This document shows, one piece after another, positions 1-7,671 of a stretch of 64,000 bases of DNA. The notes beneath the pieces are model-generated. The model made no database searches and was not told where the DNA came from. It was given only the letters and a program-made list of their open reading frames with translations. Origin of the DNA: Granulicella mallensis MP5ACTX8 (GTDB taxonomy: Bacteria; Acidobacteriota; Terriglobia; Terriglobales; Acidobacteriaceae); NCBI RefSeq assembly GCF_000178955.2, contig NC_016631.1:1488001-1552000 (forward strand), in the 5' to 3' direction. Every line of letters starts with the position of its first letter. The stretch's first letter is position 1. A program made the translations under genes and the position numbers.

Positions 1-4
1 AGTC

Positions 5-2224
5 ATGCGCAGTTCCGCGTCCCTTCTTCTCATTGCTATCGCGCTTGGATCGGTCAGAGTGCATGGTCAAACGACATCCAAACCATACGGTTGCGAAGCT
101 CCTGAAGTAAGGGCGGCGCTCGACACCACGCTTTCCCAGGATGAACTCGTCAAGCTTACGATCACGCAGCGGGTTGCACGCAGACAGCAGGTGCTCGATG
201 CGCTGCTTGCGAAGTATCCGCATGAGTATCTGCTCTATCGCGAGCAACTCTATGCGATAGCAGGCACAGGCGATTGGGAAGCGCCTCTCGCGGCTTTACG
301 TGAGCGCTGGGTGAGCGATGCGAAGTCGCATCCCGATGATCCGATGGCTTTGATGCTGGCCGGGAAGGTGCTGGCAGATAAGGATCCTCTGGAGGCTATC
401 CGGTTACTGAACGCAGCGCAGGTGAAAGCACCAAAGTTTCCATGGCCTTCGTTTGAACTCTCGAACATCTACTGGCGGGGAAAGTATGCCGATGACACAA
501 AGCTGAAGGAGAACCTCGAGAGGTTCTACGCGTTGTGTCCCTCCTGGGTAGAGGCGACCTATTTCGGAAACCAGATCGAGGGGGTCAAGCTGCGCAAAGA
601 CCTGCCGCTGCTGGCAAAGACTAGCGTTGCGATGCGTGCGGAGCTGGCGAAGCAGACCGATCCGAAGCGGCTCGAAGACTACGAAATCCTGTGGCAGCGC
701 GAGTTCCTCACGCGGCCTCCGAGCGAGCATGAGGCGGAGCGTGCACAGATTCGGCAGGACCTGGATCGGCTCCAGAAGCTTGTGCCGCATGGGGACGCGC
801 ACTGGAGACTCTTCCTGATCTCTGGCTATCAGTTAGCCGGGGCCTCGAATGAGGAGTTGGCGCGCATGCAGAGCCAGGCGGCGAAGGACTTTCCCCACGA
901 GGCGCCGGCCGAGCGGCTGGCGAAGGAGCGTTGGGACAAAGAGCACCCGCTTCCGGATGGGCAGAAGGATGCGGACGCGTGGAAGGCCTACGAAGCCGCG
1001 AAGGTTGAAAAGGAGAAGACGGACTTTCAGGATTTTCCGGACGACCCCTTCCTGCAGCGCACGGAGTTTTTCTTCACGGTGCAGGATGATGAATACGTTT
1101 CGGAGGCCGATGGGCTGGCGGCGGTCGACCGGTATCAGAAGTCCATTGACGAGTACGGCGGATACGGCATCCTGTCGGCTGGGCCTGCCGACCTGGCGAA
1201 GTTCCTGCTGAAGCATGGCTGGCAGCCTGAGCGTGCGCTGGAGCTGCTGAAGAAGACCTCGACCTTCAAGGACGGAGGCCACACGAAGGAGACGTGGAGT
1301 AGCTCTCTGGATGCGGATACCGTTAAGCGTTTTCACCGCCAGATGGTATCGATGGATCTCGAGAATCTCGGTCTGATTCTCAAGGCGGCCATGCTGGCCG
1401 GGAAGCCGGAAGAGGCTATGCAGTTCCGTGCGGCGATCGAGGAGCCGCCGCCGGAGAACAAAAAAGACCTGGGGCAGTACTGGACCAATCGAGCGCGTTT
1501 TGCCACGCTCGACCATCACCCTGAAGATGCGCTGGTGTATTACCGGACTGCACTGGATAGTCGCACGCAGACACCAACGTACTCGCATGGCATCCTGCGC
1601 GACGATCTGACCGCAGAATTTCATACGCTGTGGACTAGGCAGGGAGGCACGGAGACAGCTTGGGCCTTGTGGAATCCTGCGGCGCCTGTAGCTGACGCGG
1701 ACGCTACGCAGCGGGATGGAGCTTCGGCCGCGGGCAAACCCGCTGCCACACCGAAGGGAGTGGCGGCTACGCAGGAGGGTGAGTGGGAAAAGGTTGGGAA
1801 GGAGATGCCTTCCTTCGAGTTGTCGGATTTCTCGGGCAAGAAGTGGAGACAAGGGGATCTTGCGGGCAAGGTTGTGGTGGTCGTTTCATGGGCGACTTGG
1901 TGCGGACCGTGCCACCTGCAGGACGCTCTGCTGCAAAAGTTCTATGACAAGGTGAAGGACCGCAAAGACCTCACTATCGTGAGCTTCAACGTCGACGAGA
2001 ATCCGGGGCAGGTACTGCCGTTCATGCAAAAGCAGGGATATACCTTCCCGGTTCTGGCCGCGTTCTCCTATGAGGAGGCCCAGAGTTATGTGCCACGCAC
2101 ATGGATCATCGATAAGCAGGGCCACTGGCGCTGGGTGAAAAACGGATACGACGAATCGAAGACCTACGCGGAGTTCGAGAAGGGCCTGCTCGGACAGATT
2201 GAGAAGGCGGAAGCGGGACAATAG
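5..2224 (+). CDS. Secreted thioredoxin-like (TlpA/ResA-type) protein with long helical N-terminal region
   Basis: 739 aa. Residues 1 to about 21 form a hydrophobic signal peptide, so the protein should act in the periplasm. A long region (about 60-580) is rich in Ala, Leu, Glu and Lys and looks like degenerate TPR-type helical repeats. The C-terminal domain (about 595-735) is a redoxin fold with the active site WCGPC at 632-636 and a probable cis-proline at P697 in YVPRTW. TlpA/ResA proteins are membrane-tethered or periplasmic thiol-disulfide reductants; the large helical part is an unusual addition and may bind a partner. The ATG lies 4 bases from the window edge, so its ribosome site cannot be judged and an upstream start is not excluded. 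The stop overlaps the ribosome site of the next gene, which implies one transcript. Fold confident, substrate unknown. Confidence 0.85.
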   Translation: MRSSASLLLIAIALGSVRVHGQTTSKPYGCEAPEVRAALDTTLSQDELVKLTITQRVARRQQVLDALLAKYPHEYLLYREQLYAIAGTGDWEAPLAALRERWVSDAKSHPDDPMALMLAGKVLADKDPLEAIRLLNAAQVKAPKFPWPSFELSNIYWRGKYADDTKLKENLERFYALCPSWVEATYFGNQIEGVKLRKDLPLLAKTSVAMRAELAKQTDPKRLEDYEILWQREFLTRPPSEHEAERAQIRQDLDRLQKLVPHGDAHWRLFLISGYQLAGASNEELARMQSQAAKDFPHEAPAERLAKERWDKEHPLPDGQKDADAWKAYEAAKVEKEKTDFQDFPDDPFLQRTEFFFTVQDDEYVSEADGLAAVDRYQKSIDEYGGYGILSAGPADLAKFLLKHGWQPERALELLKKTSTFKDGGHTKETWSSSLDADTVKRFHRQMVSMDLENLGLILKAAMLAGKPEEAMQFRAAIEEPPPENKKDLGQYWTNRARFATLDHHPEDALVYYRTALDSRTQTPTYSHGILRDDLTAEFHTLWTRQGGTETAWALWNPAAPVADADATQRDGASAAGKPAATPKGVAATQEGEWEKVGKEMPSFELSDFSGKKWRQGDLAGKVVVVVSWATWCGPCHLQDALLQKFYDKVKDRKDLTIVSFNVDENPGQVLPFMQKQGYTFPVLAAFSYEEAQSYVPRTWIIDKQGHWRWVKNGYDESKTYAEFEKGLLGQIEKAEAGQ

Positions 2225-2231
2225 GAGACGC

Positions 2232-3071
2232 ATGATCGGCAAGCTGTGTATCGCCGCAACACTCTGCGCAGGTATGGCGACTGCGCAATCAAATCAAGTA
2301 GCCCCACCCGCCAAACCGCTGGCGTTTGAGGTTGTGTCCATCCGGCAGAATATAGCGGGTGGTAACGTCGAAAAGTTTGGGGCGACGCCGGATGGGTTTC
2401 GCATGGTGAACATGACGTTGGGCCGGGTGATTCTGACGGCGTATGTGCCGCAAACCGGGGCGGCGTTTTATTGGGAAGCCGTAGGGTCTCCGGACTGGAT
2501 GGGCAGAGATCGATACGACATTGAGGCGAAGGTGGCGCAGGACGATCTTGCGGAGTGGCAGAAGCCCGCATCGCAGGAGAAGATGCTGCGCGCGATGCTG
2601 CAGTCGCTTCTCGCGGAGCGGTGCAAGCTGGTGGTCCATCGCGCACTGAAGGACTCGAAGGTGTATTACCTCGAAATCGGAAAAGGCGGACCGAAGTTTG
2701 GGCCGAAGTTCAAGGAGGCGAAGGAGGACGAGCCGGACCCGGCTGGGCAGCCGAAGCAGTTTCCGAGCGGGGGCCTCGTGGTTCCGGAGGGCGAGGAGTT
2801 GCACTTCTATCGTGCTCCGCTGACGCTTCTGGCGACGTTCCTGACGAACCGAAACATGGGCGGCCCAGAGATTCAGGACAGAACAGGGCTGACGGGCCGG
2901 TACGACATGGTGGTGGAGTGGGGAGCGTGGACGGGCGCGGCCGATAATACCGCCGATCTGGGGCCGTCGATGTTCTCTGCGGTGGCGCCGCTTGGGCTCA
3001 AGCTGGAGCTGGCGAAGGGGCAGACAGAAACTCTGATTCTCGACCACGTGGAGCGGCCTTCGGGGAACTAA
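2232..3071 (+). CDS. TIGR03435-family secreted protein
   Basis: 279 aa from ATG 2232. This start is chosen because AGGAG sits 5 bases upstream, overlapping the stop of the thioredoxin-like gene, and because it opens with a clean signal peptide (MIGKLCIAATLCAGMATAQ). An earlier in-frame ATG at 2199 would add an Arg-rich stretch before the signal. The mature part has family hallmarks: FEVVSIRQN near the start, a central block with LLAERCKLVVHR, and a C-terminal GLTGRYDMVVEW followed by LGLKLELAKG. TIGR03435 is a family of unknown function with many paralogs in soil Acidobacteria. Translational coupling to a thioredoxin-like protein suggests a joint extracytoplasmic role, which is inference. Confidence 0.88.
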   Translation: MIGKLCIAATLCAGMATAQSNQVAPPAKPLAFEVVSIRQNIAGGNVEKFGATPDGFRMVNMTLGRVILTAYVPQTGAAFYWEAVGSPDWMGRDRYDIEAKVAQDDLAEWQKPASQEKMLRAMLQSLLAERCKLVVHRALKDSKVYYLEIGKGGPKFGPKFKEAKEDEPDPAGQPKQFPSGGLVVPEGEELHFYRAPLTLLATFLTNRNMGGPEIQDRTGLTGRYDMVVEWGAWTGAADNTADLGPSMFSAVAPLGLKLELAKGQTETLILDHVERPSGN

Positions 3072-3181
3072 TGCTCGTGGTCTTTCGCAGAACGGTGTTC
3101 TCGGCAAACTGAAGAGACCTTTTGCGGAGAAGAGGATTTCAAGAGAAACGCGCCCGTCTCATTCGGCGATAGGCTGATCCC

Positions 3182-3598
3182 ATGAGGTTCTATAAGACAT
3201 CGCGTAGTTCTCGCATTCTTCAGACGCTCATCTTGACGCTGCTGGTAGCGTCAACTTCCATGGTTCTCGTCCACGACCATCGGTGGAGGTGGTCGTTTTG
3301 CTTTGTTCTGGTAATGGCTGCGGGGCAGGTGCATTCTCTATGGACTAACTATTGGGAGATCACTCCAGACGGGAAATTATTGGCTAGAACCTATGGCTTC
3401 AACCTTAGATACGAAACTTCAAGCGTCCTCTATGCTGGCCCGGTTCGGGAGATGGTCGGTTATCCCGTTTCAAAGAAAGATATTGAGTTGGAATTTAAGG
3501 GTTCGCAGAAGAAAAGATATGTTCGAGTCGCGGACCGTTCTGAGTTTCTTGAATGGTTGCGTAGTGTATCCCCTCAAGCCCAAGTTATAAGGCTCTGA
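3182..3598 (+). CDS. Hypothetical membrane protein with PH-like C-terminal part
   Basis: 138 aa. Two hydrophobic segments (about 12-30 and 38-52) form an N-terminal membrane hairpin. The remainder (about 58-138) is soluble and beta-rich: YWEITPDGKLLARTYGF, then a strand ending EMVGYPVSK and a final helix EFLEWLRS. This layout recalls small bacterial PH-domain (YcxB/YdbT-like) membrane proteins, but no diagnostic motif was seen. There is no strong ribosome site before the ATG. Base composition is visibly lower in GC than the neighbours, which may indicate acquisition. The following 3599-3685 stretch shows no feature. Confidence 0.6.
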   Translation: MRFYKTSRSSRILQTLILTLLVASTSMVLVHDHRWRWSFCFVLVMAAGQVHSLWTNYWEITPDGKLLARTYGFNLRYETSSVLYAGPVREMVGYPVSKKDIELEFKGSQKKRYVRVADRSEFLEWLRSVSPQAQVIRL

Positions 3599-3685
3599 AG
3601 TCAGACAGGTCGAGCTAATACGCCGACTCTCATGATTTGAGAAACGCTGAGCTTGCCGAAAAGGGAACTTTCTGGCAAGCTCGCC

Positions 3686-4036
3686 TTAATGGTGTGCGAA
3701 ATCGATCGCTATGGCTGCCAGCCAGACGACTACCGCGAGCAGCCAGAAGCGGCCACCTTTCCATTGTCGGCGGGCGAGAATGATTGTCCAAGCAACATTG
3801 ACGATGAAGAATACGACGACAATGGGAAGAATATTGATGAACCAGACAAACGGTTCTCCGGTCGTTGTGTAGATTCCCTGCGCACGTTCCTCTGAGATTG
3901 CCCAGCCACCGCGTGGAGCCAAGAAAACGTAAAGAGTTGCACCAATCACATTCGCGACGAACAATGCTATCGATTGAGTGCCAACGGACATTCTCATCGA
4001 TTGCACTACTGATCCTGATTGATTCGGCTCCTGCAT
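3686..4036 (-). CDS. Hypothetical three-helix membrane protein
   Basis: 116 aa with three clear hydrophobic stretches: about residues 22-40 (ALFVANVIGATLYVFLA), 62-85 (PFVWFINILPIVVVFFIVNVAW) and 94-112 (FWLLAVVVWLAAIAIDF). It is probably an inner-membrane protein of unknown role. No family was recognised. The start is uncertain because no ribosome site precedes ATG 4036; internal Met codons at residues 14 and 16 are alternatives that keep all three helices. It stands alone on the minus strand and its 5' side is a REP-like hairpin region. Confidence 0.55.
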   Translation of the reverse strand: MQEPNQSGSVVQSMRMSVGTQSIALFVANVIGATLYVFLAPRGGWAISEERAQGIYTTTGEPFVWFINILPIVVVFFIVNVAWTIILARRQWKGGRFWLLAVVVWLAAIAIDFAHH

Positions 4037-4039
4037 AGA

Positions 4040-4125
4040 TACAACGTACCAAAGCGCCGTTCCCGTGAGCGCGGTGTATCGTGCAGTCGCGATAGGTCGC
4101 CCCTTTGGGGCTTGCAGTCGTGGCT
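4040..4125. repeat. Degenerate REP-like hairpin block
   Basis: The block holds GCGCGGTGTATCGTGC and GTCGCCCCTTTGGGGCTTGC. It resembles, in decayed form, the modular hairpins that flank the transposase at 19.3-19.9 kb, especially the GCCCCTT..GGGGC module. No gene was seen here. Confidence 0.35.
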
Positions 4126-4202
4126 GTTTGAGCGCGCTTTTTCTACCTTGAGCAGCCGTACCCGGGCTTTCGTGCTGGAAATGATCCCAATATCATGGGC
4201 GA

Positions 4203-4275
4203 GATAAATCCTTCGGGGTCCTTCGACTGCGTGTCTCGCAAAAGCGCGAGACACTTCGCTCAGGATGACGTTTCA
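4203..4275 (-). repeat. Dispersed repeat family B (long-arm hairpin)
   Basis: On the minus strand it reads GTCATCCTGAGCGAAG, then an inverted repeat GTGTCTCGCGC/GCGAGACAC, then CGCAGTCGAAGGACCCC. A second copy lies at 34853-34920 with different arm sequence (CCACTCGCG/CGCGAGTGG), and a short one at 36047-36075. Both long copies follow the stop codon of a minus-strand gene by about 40 bases. Confidence 0.65.
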
Positions 4276-4318
4276 GTGGGGGTGAACAAGGACAACAGGA
4301 ACATTTACCTTGTGTTCG

Positions 4319-4810
4319 TTAGTTCGTGCTGTAGAAGGTGTACGTGGCTGCGTAGGGGACGCGGAGGACGACGTTCACGTTCTTCGCGTCGCATCCGGAG
4401 GTGGGGGCCTGGCCGGCCTGGGTGTCGGAGCGGCGTACGAAGGTGATGTTCGACAGGGCGCCGGTGGTGGTGCCGGTTGGGTGCGTCTCGAGCAGGAGCC
4501 AGGGGATGTTGGCGGGGTTGTCGGAGGGCTTCGTCTGCAGGACCTTGCCGGTGATCGAGCTGCCGTCGCTCCAGGTCCAGGTGGGGCCGGCGGTGTGCAC
4601 GCCTATCTGCTGGTGGGTGGTGGGATCGAAGAGTCCTGCTGCGGGCTCTTCAAAGACCCAGGCGAAGCCGCCGTTCTGCGCGGTGCAGTTGTAGGTTTGA
4701 ACGCCGTGACCTTCGACGGTGTAACGAACATGAGCCGTTGCGGGAGGCAGAGTCGGGTCCGCTGTTTGCTGTGGGGCGAAGAGAGCGAGCAGTGCGAGCG
4801 CGAGGATCAT
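4319..4810 (-). CDS. DUF3455 domain secreted protein
   Basis: 163 aa. It begins with a short hydrophobic signal (MILALALLALFAPQQ) and continues into a DUF3455 domain. Recognisable parts are VQTYNCTAQ, FAWVFEEP, a TWTWSDGSSITGKV strand pair, NIPWLLLE, and a C-terminal GCDAKNVNVVLRVPY ending in YTFYS. DUF3455 proteins are secreted, beta-rich proteins of unknown function common in soil bacteria and some fungi. The gene is monocistronic as far as can be seen; a family B hairpin repeat follows its stop. Confidence 0.82.
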   Translation of the reverse strand: MILALALLALFAPQQTADPTLPPATAHVRYTVEGHGVQTYNCTAQNGGFAWVFEEPAAGLFDPTTHQQIGVHTAGPTWTWSDGSSITGKVLQTKPSDNPANIPWLLLETHPTGTTTGALSNITFVRRSDTQAGQAPTSGCDAKNVNVVLRVPYAATYTFYSTN

Positions 4811-4988
4811 ATTCCGTCTGACTTTCTCAGCGCAGAGGCGCTGGAATGAATGCGGCCCTGGGCCGGTTTTGAGGTCGCGTTGCTACACGATACCTCTCGC
4901 GAGGGTCGATGCGATAGTTGCCAGGATGTTGCAGTCGCGGTTCTATCCTAGAGACGCATGGTACCTGAGAAGTGTTTCTAACGAGGGA

Positions 4989-5093
4989 ATGAAAATGGCG
5001 CCGACGAAGCTTGTTGCGGTGATTACCGGGGCCTCCAGTGGGATTGGCCTGGAGTTTGCGCGAAGCTGGCGAAGAGGCATGGAGAAGAGATAG
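4989..5093 (+). pseudogene. Short-chain dehydrogenase (SDR) N-terminal fragment, frameshifted and truncated
   Basis: The first codons from ATG 4989 encode LVAVITGASSGIGLEFAR, the typical SDR nucleotide-binding start with its TGxxxGIG motif. After this the frame is lost: in the zero frame it ends WRRGMEKR-stop, while the next frame continues the family pattern as AKLAKRHGEEI before stopping. So a one-base insertion near 5058-5062 and loss of about 200 further codons are both visible. No catalytic YxxxK part follows. It is a relic next to repeats. Confidence 0.8.
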
Positions 5094-5276
5094 ATTTCTA
5101 ACCGTAATTTGCTTGGCCGGGTGGTTGCGGGGTGGCATAGTGGGTGACAGTTCGTGGCGCCTGTCTCGCTGGGCCTTGTATGGCGAGTAGAGCTTCTGGT
5201 TTGCGATGAAGCCCCGGTGGAGATCAGCGGGTTGTGGCACGGAGGGGTGTGGCTTGTTGGATGCTCGCCGGTGCGG

Positions 5277-5352
5277 AAGACAGCAGATTCCCTGCGGGAA
5301 TGACAACTAGAAAAGCAAGAACAAGAACAAGAGCGAAAGCAAAGGCGAAAGT
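5277..5352 (+). repeat. Dispersed repeat family C (hairpin plus purine tract)
   Basis: Contains GCAGATTCCCTGCGGGAATG followed by ACAACTAGAAAAGC and a long A/G-rich tail made of AAGC/AAGAGC units. The TTCCCTGCGGGAA core is a short hairpin. About ten related copies occur in this window (10209, 22011, 28224, 31165, 31322, 38064, 38121, 41527, 52160, 52258). Confidence 0.75.
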
Positions 5353-5358
5353 GAACTC

Positions 5359-5380
5359 ACACCCGTAGAGGGTGTTTTTT
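5359..5380 (+). terminator. Terminator-like hairpin just before the interrupted terminase-like gene
   Basis: ACACCC (5359-5364) pairs with GGGTGT (5370-5375) around loop GTAGA and is followed by T5 (5376-5380). It sits only 13 bases before the ATG at 5393, so it could insulate the gene from upstream transcription or act as a leader attenuator. Confidence 0.5.
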
Positions 5381-5392
5381 ATTGGAGATTTT

Positions 5393-5491
5393 ATGGCTAC
5401 TGCACGTTGTTTGAAGGTTATGCCTGGCGCTGAGATGCAGCAGGAAGCGCAGCCGGGTAAGAATCGCTATGAGCTGTAAGTTGATGGCCTG
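5393..5491 (+). pseudogene. Detached 5' part of the terminase-like gene, ended by in-frame TAA
   Basis: ATG 5393 has a good ribosome site (TTGGAG, 7 bases upstream) and is in frame with the ORF at 5492. Reading stops at TAA 5477-5479. The flanking codons give YEL-stop-VDGLMDGKTK, while the second internal repeat of the same protein reads YEL-Y-VAGLMDGKTK, so TAA stands exactly where a Tyr codon (TAT/TAC) belongs. One substitution explains the break. Confidence 0.75.
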
Positions 5492-6052
5492 ATGGATGGC
5501 AAGACGAAGTCGCAGGCGGCGCTGGCTGCGGGGTTTTCCAAGAATCAGGCGCGTCATCCGGGCAGGAGTATCGAAGGGCCTGTTACCGAGGCGCTGCTGC
5601 ATAAGGCCCTGACGCGGGAGCCTTCGGGTGAGGTTGCGACGAGCCGTTACGAACTCTATGTAGCGGGCTTGATGGATGGCAAGACAAAGAGACGGGCGGC
5701 GCTGGATGCAGGATTTCCTGCGAAGCGAGCGGATCATCCGACCACGCGGATCGAGGGGCCCATCACAGAGATGTTGATCCGCAAGGCGATGGCCCATGCA
5801 GGGATCACGCTGAATATCCTGGCGGAGAAGATGCGCGAGGGGTTGGATGCGGTGCGTCCGCAGGTGGTGGCGAGCGGCGAGCGAGGTAAGGCGGCGACCG
5901 TGCAGATGATTGCCGACTTCGAGACGCGGCTGAAGTATATCCAGCAGTTGTTCAAGATGATGGGGGCTGTCGAGCCGGAGGAGCGTGAGGTGCAGGAGGT
6001 GCGGGTGAATATTGTGGCGGTGGGGGCGCGGGAAGAGACGGTGGTGCAGTAG
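5492..6052 (+). CDS. Orphan protein resembling a phage terminase small subunit, tandem DNA-binding repeats
   Basis: 186 aa in the open part; the original gene very probably began at 5393 (219 codons) and is broken by a nonsense codon. The protein carries two copies of a module of about 55 residues: LMDGKTKSQAALAAGFSKNQ and LMDGKTKRRAALDAGFPAKR, each followed by IEGP(V/I)TE. This looks like the helix-turn-helix entry region of small terminases, where a cell asks for a packaging-site binder. The C-terminal part (about 105-165) with TRLKYIQQLFKMMG also recalls small terminase-like proteins, which carry a TRLKYLE-type helix. No large terminase, portal or capsid gene is nearby, so it is an orphan. 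ATG 5492 lacks a clear ribosome site, so expression of the remaining frame is doubtful. The family call is tentative. Confidence 0.5.
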   Translation: MDGKTKSQAALAAGFSKNQARHPGRSIEGPVTEALLHKALTREPSGEVATSRYELYVAGLMDGKTKRRAALDAGFPAKRADHPTTRIEGPITEMLIRKAMAHAGITLNILAEKMREGLDAVRPQVVASGERGKAATVQMIADFETRLKYIQQLFKMMGAVEPEEREVQEVRVNIVAVGAREETVVQ

Positions 6053-6074
6053 GACGGATGAGCTCTGCGGAGAT

Positions 6075-6166
6075 CTGGCGCGCTGAAGCGCGTTCCCTCA
6101 GCGGCTAAAGCCGCGTGCCGGTTCAAGCTTTTACGGCACGGCTGAAGGCGGCCCTTAAACGAAACA
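6075..6166. repeat. Dispersed repeat family A (paired hairpins, divergent copy)
   Basis: GCGTTCCCTCAGCGGCTAAA with GCCGCG forms the first hairpin and GGCACGGCTGAAGGCGGCCC a decayed second one. It matches the better copies at 13645-13735, 37960-38045 and 46385-46475. Confidence 0.6.
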
Positions 6167-6187
6167 TGATTTTCAGCGTGCTCTGTT

Positions 6188-6697
6188 CTAGCGTGAGTTC
6201 TGCCACGCTTGAAAATCTTTGATTGTGTCGGGGGTTAGTTCGAGGATTGTTTCGGCAAGATCGGCAGAGCCCTTGCTGACGGCGATTGCGGCTAAAGCGC
6301 TGAGGCGGAAGTCTTCACTCCAGGGGCGGAATGTTACGGCACAGACAAGACTCGGCAATGTTTCGATGGCCTGGGTATACGCTGCCGATAGAGTATCGGG
6401 TACGGTGATGCCTTTGCGGTAGCGGCAGATTTCAATCCATGTAGGCAGCAGAAAGAAATCGTAGGTCGTTCGCTCCGGCGCTGTAGCGATCACACGGGTT
6501 ATATGTGGCACCGCAGCGAATGAGGCGGAATAGACATCGCCTTGATGGGCGAGGGCGCTCCAGAGTGAAAACCATGGTTCATTCTTCGGGCCGGAGGGAG
6601 GGAACTCCTCCAGCTGACGCAACAGGTCAGGAATATCGGAGGCCTCTCCATAGGCGTGGTCGAGATTCGACCACGCCTGGTTCTCAAGACTGAGCAT
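6188..6697 (-). CDS. Hypothetical helical protein, possible immunity-type protein
   Basis: 169 aa, no signal peptide. Notable conserved-looking blocks are YGEASDIPDLLRQLEE, WFSLWSALAHQGDVYSASF and AAVPHI. The protein is predicted largely helical and HEAT-like. I recall similar uncharacterised proteins beside polymorphic toxin genes, but no toxin is present here, so an immunity role is only a suggestion. The start is supported by GGAGAG 6 bases upstream. The ATG lies 18 bases after the stop of the carbon-nitrogen hydrolase gene, so the two are probably cotranscribed. Confidence 0.6.
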   Translation of the reverse strand: MLSLENQAWSNLDHAYGEASDIPDLLRQLEEFPPSGPKNEPWFSLWSALAHQGDVYSASFAAVPHITRVIATAPERTTYDFFLLPTWIEICRYRKGITVPDTLSAAYTQAIETLPSLVCAVTFRPWSEDFRLSALAAIAVSKGSADLAETILELTPDTIKDFQAWQNSR

Positions 6698-6715
6698 CGC
6701 TACTCTCCGGTTGAG

Positions 6716-7660
6716 CTAGTCGAGAAAGCGGCTGGTGATGCCGCCGTAGGCGTCGATGCGGCGGTCGCGGAGGAAGGGCCAGTGCTGGCGGGTGATCTCG
6801 ACTTCCTTGGAGTCGAGGTCGGCGTAGAGGATCTCTTCCTTGTCGTGCGAGGCCTTGGCGAGGATGCGGCCGAAGGGATCGGCGATGAAGCTGCCGCCCC
6901 AGAACTCGAGGCCGGAGGCCGGGGTGTGGTCGCCGGGGCCCTCCATCATGACGCCGTTGTGCTCCACGTCTCCGTGCTCGTGGCCTACGCGGTTGACGGC
7001 GCAGACGAAGACACCGTTCGCGATGGCGTGGGCGCGCTGGATGGTCTGCCAGGCGTCGTACTGGCGCTCGCCGTACTCGGCCTTCTCGCTGGGGTGCCAG
7101 CCGATGGCGGTGGGGAAGAAGAGCGTCTCGGCGCCCTTGAGCGCGGTGACGCGTGCGCCTTCGGGATACCACTGGTCCCAGCAGACGAGCGTGCCGATGG
7201 GGCCGGCGGAGGTCTTCTGCGCCATGAAGCCGAGGTCGCCGGGCGTGAAGTAGAACTTCTCGTAGTAGAGCGGGTCGTCGGGGATGTGCATCTTGCGGTA
7301 GATCGCGGCGAGGTTGTCCGGCGCGGCGCTGGTGTGGTCGAGGATGGCCGCGGTGTTGTGATACAAACCCGGAGCGCGGCGCTCGAAGAGGGAAGCGATG
7401 ACGACGAGCTTGTGCTCGCGAACGACTTCGCTGAGGGCGGCGGTCGAGGGGCCGGGGATGGACTCGGTGATATCGAAGAGGACGTGTTCCTCGCGCTGGC
7501 AAAAGTACTGCGCGCGGAAGAGCTCCGGCAGGCAGATGAGTTTGGCGCCGTTTTCGGCGGCCTCGCGCACGCGGGCTACGGCCTTCGCGAGGTTGGCCTC
7601 GGTGGAGGGGGCGCAGGACATCTGGATGAGGGCGACGCGAGTCGTTTTCGATATGGGCAT
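6716..7660 (-). CDS. aguB: Carbon-nitrogen hydrolase, probable N-carbamoylputrescine amidase
   Basis: 314 aa, a full-length nitrilase-superfamily protein. The catalytic triad is visible: Glu46 in LPELF, Lys123 in YRKMHIPDD and Cys160 in LVCWDQWYPE. The stretch LYYEKFYFTPGD and the DQWYPE motif are typical of the AguB group, which converts N-carbamoylputrescine to putrescine, CO2 and ammonia in agmatine-based polyamine synthesis. No agmatine deiminase gene is in the window, so substrate assignment rests on motif likeness. GGAG lies 7 bases before the ATG, inside the 11-base gap after the PIN toxin gene, which suggests it is the third gene of a transcript beginning with the TA pair. Confidence 0.88.
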   Translation of the reverse strand: MPISKTTRVALIQMSCAPSTEANLAKAVARVREAAENGAKLICLPELFRAQYFCQREEHVLFDITESIPGPSTAALSEVVREHKLVVIASLFERRAPGLYHNTAAILDHTSAAPDNLAAIYRKMHIPDDPLYYEKFYFTPGDLGFMAQKTSAGPIGTLVCWDQWYPEGARVTALKGAETLFFPTAIGWHPSEKAEYGERQYDAWQTIQRAHAIANGVFVCAVNRVGHEHGDVEHNGVMMEGPGDHTPASGLEFWGGSFIADPFGRILAKASHDKEEILYADLDSKEVEITRQHWPFLRDRRIDAYGGITSRFLD

Positions 7661-7671
7661 GAGGGCTCCGG

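Noticed and set aside
5393-6052. Prophage, based on the terminase-like gene
   Set aside because: No large terminase, portal, capsid, integrase or lysis gene was seen in the surroundings.
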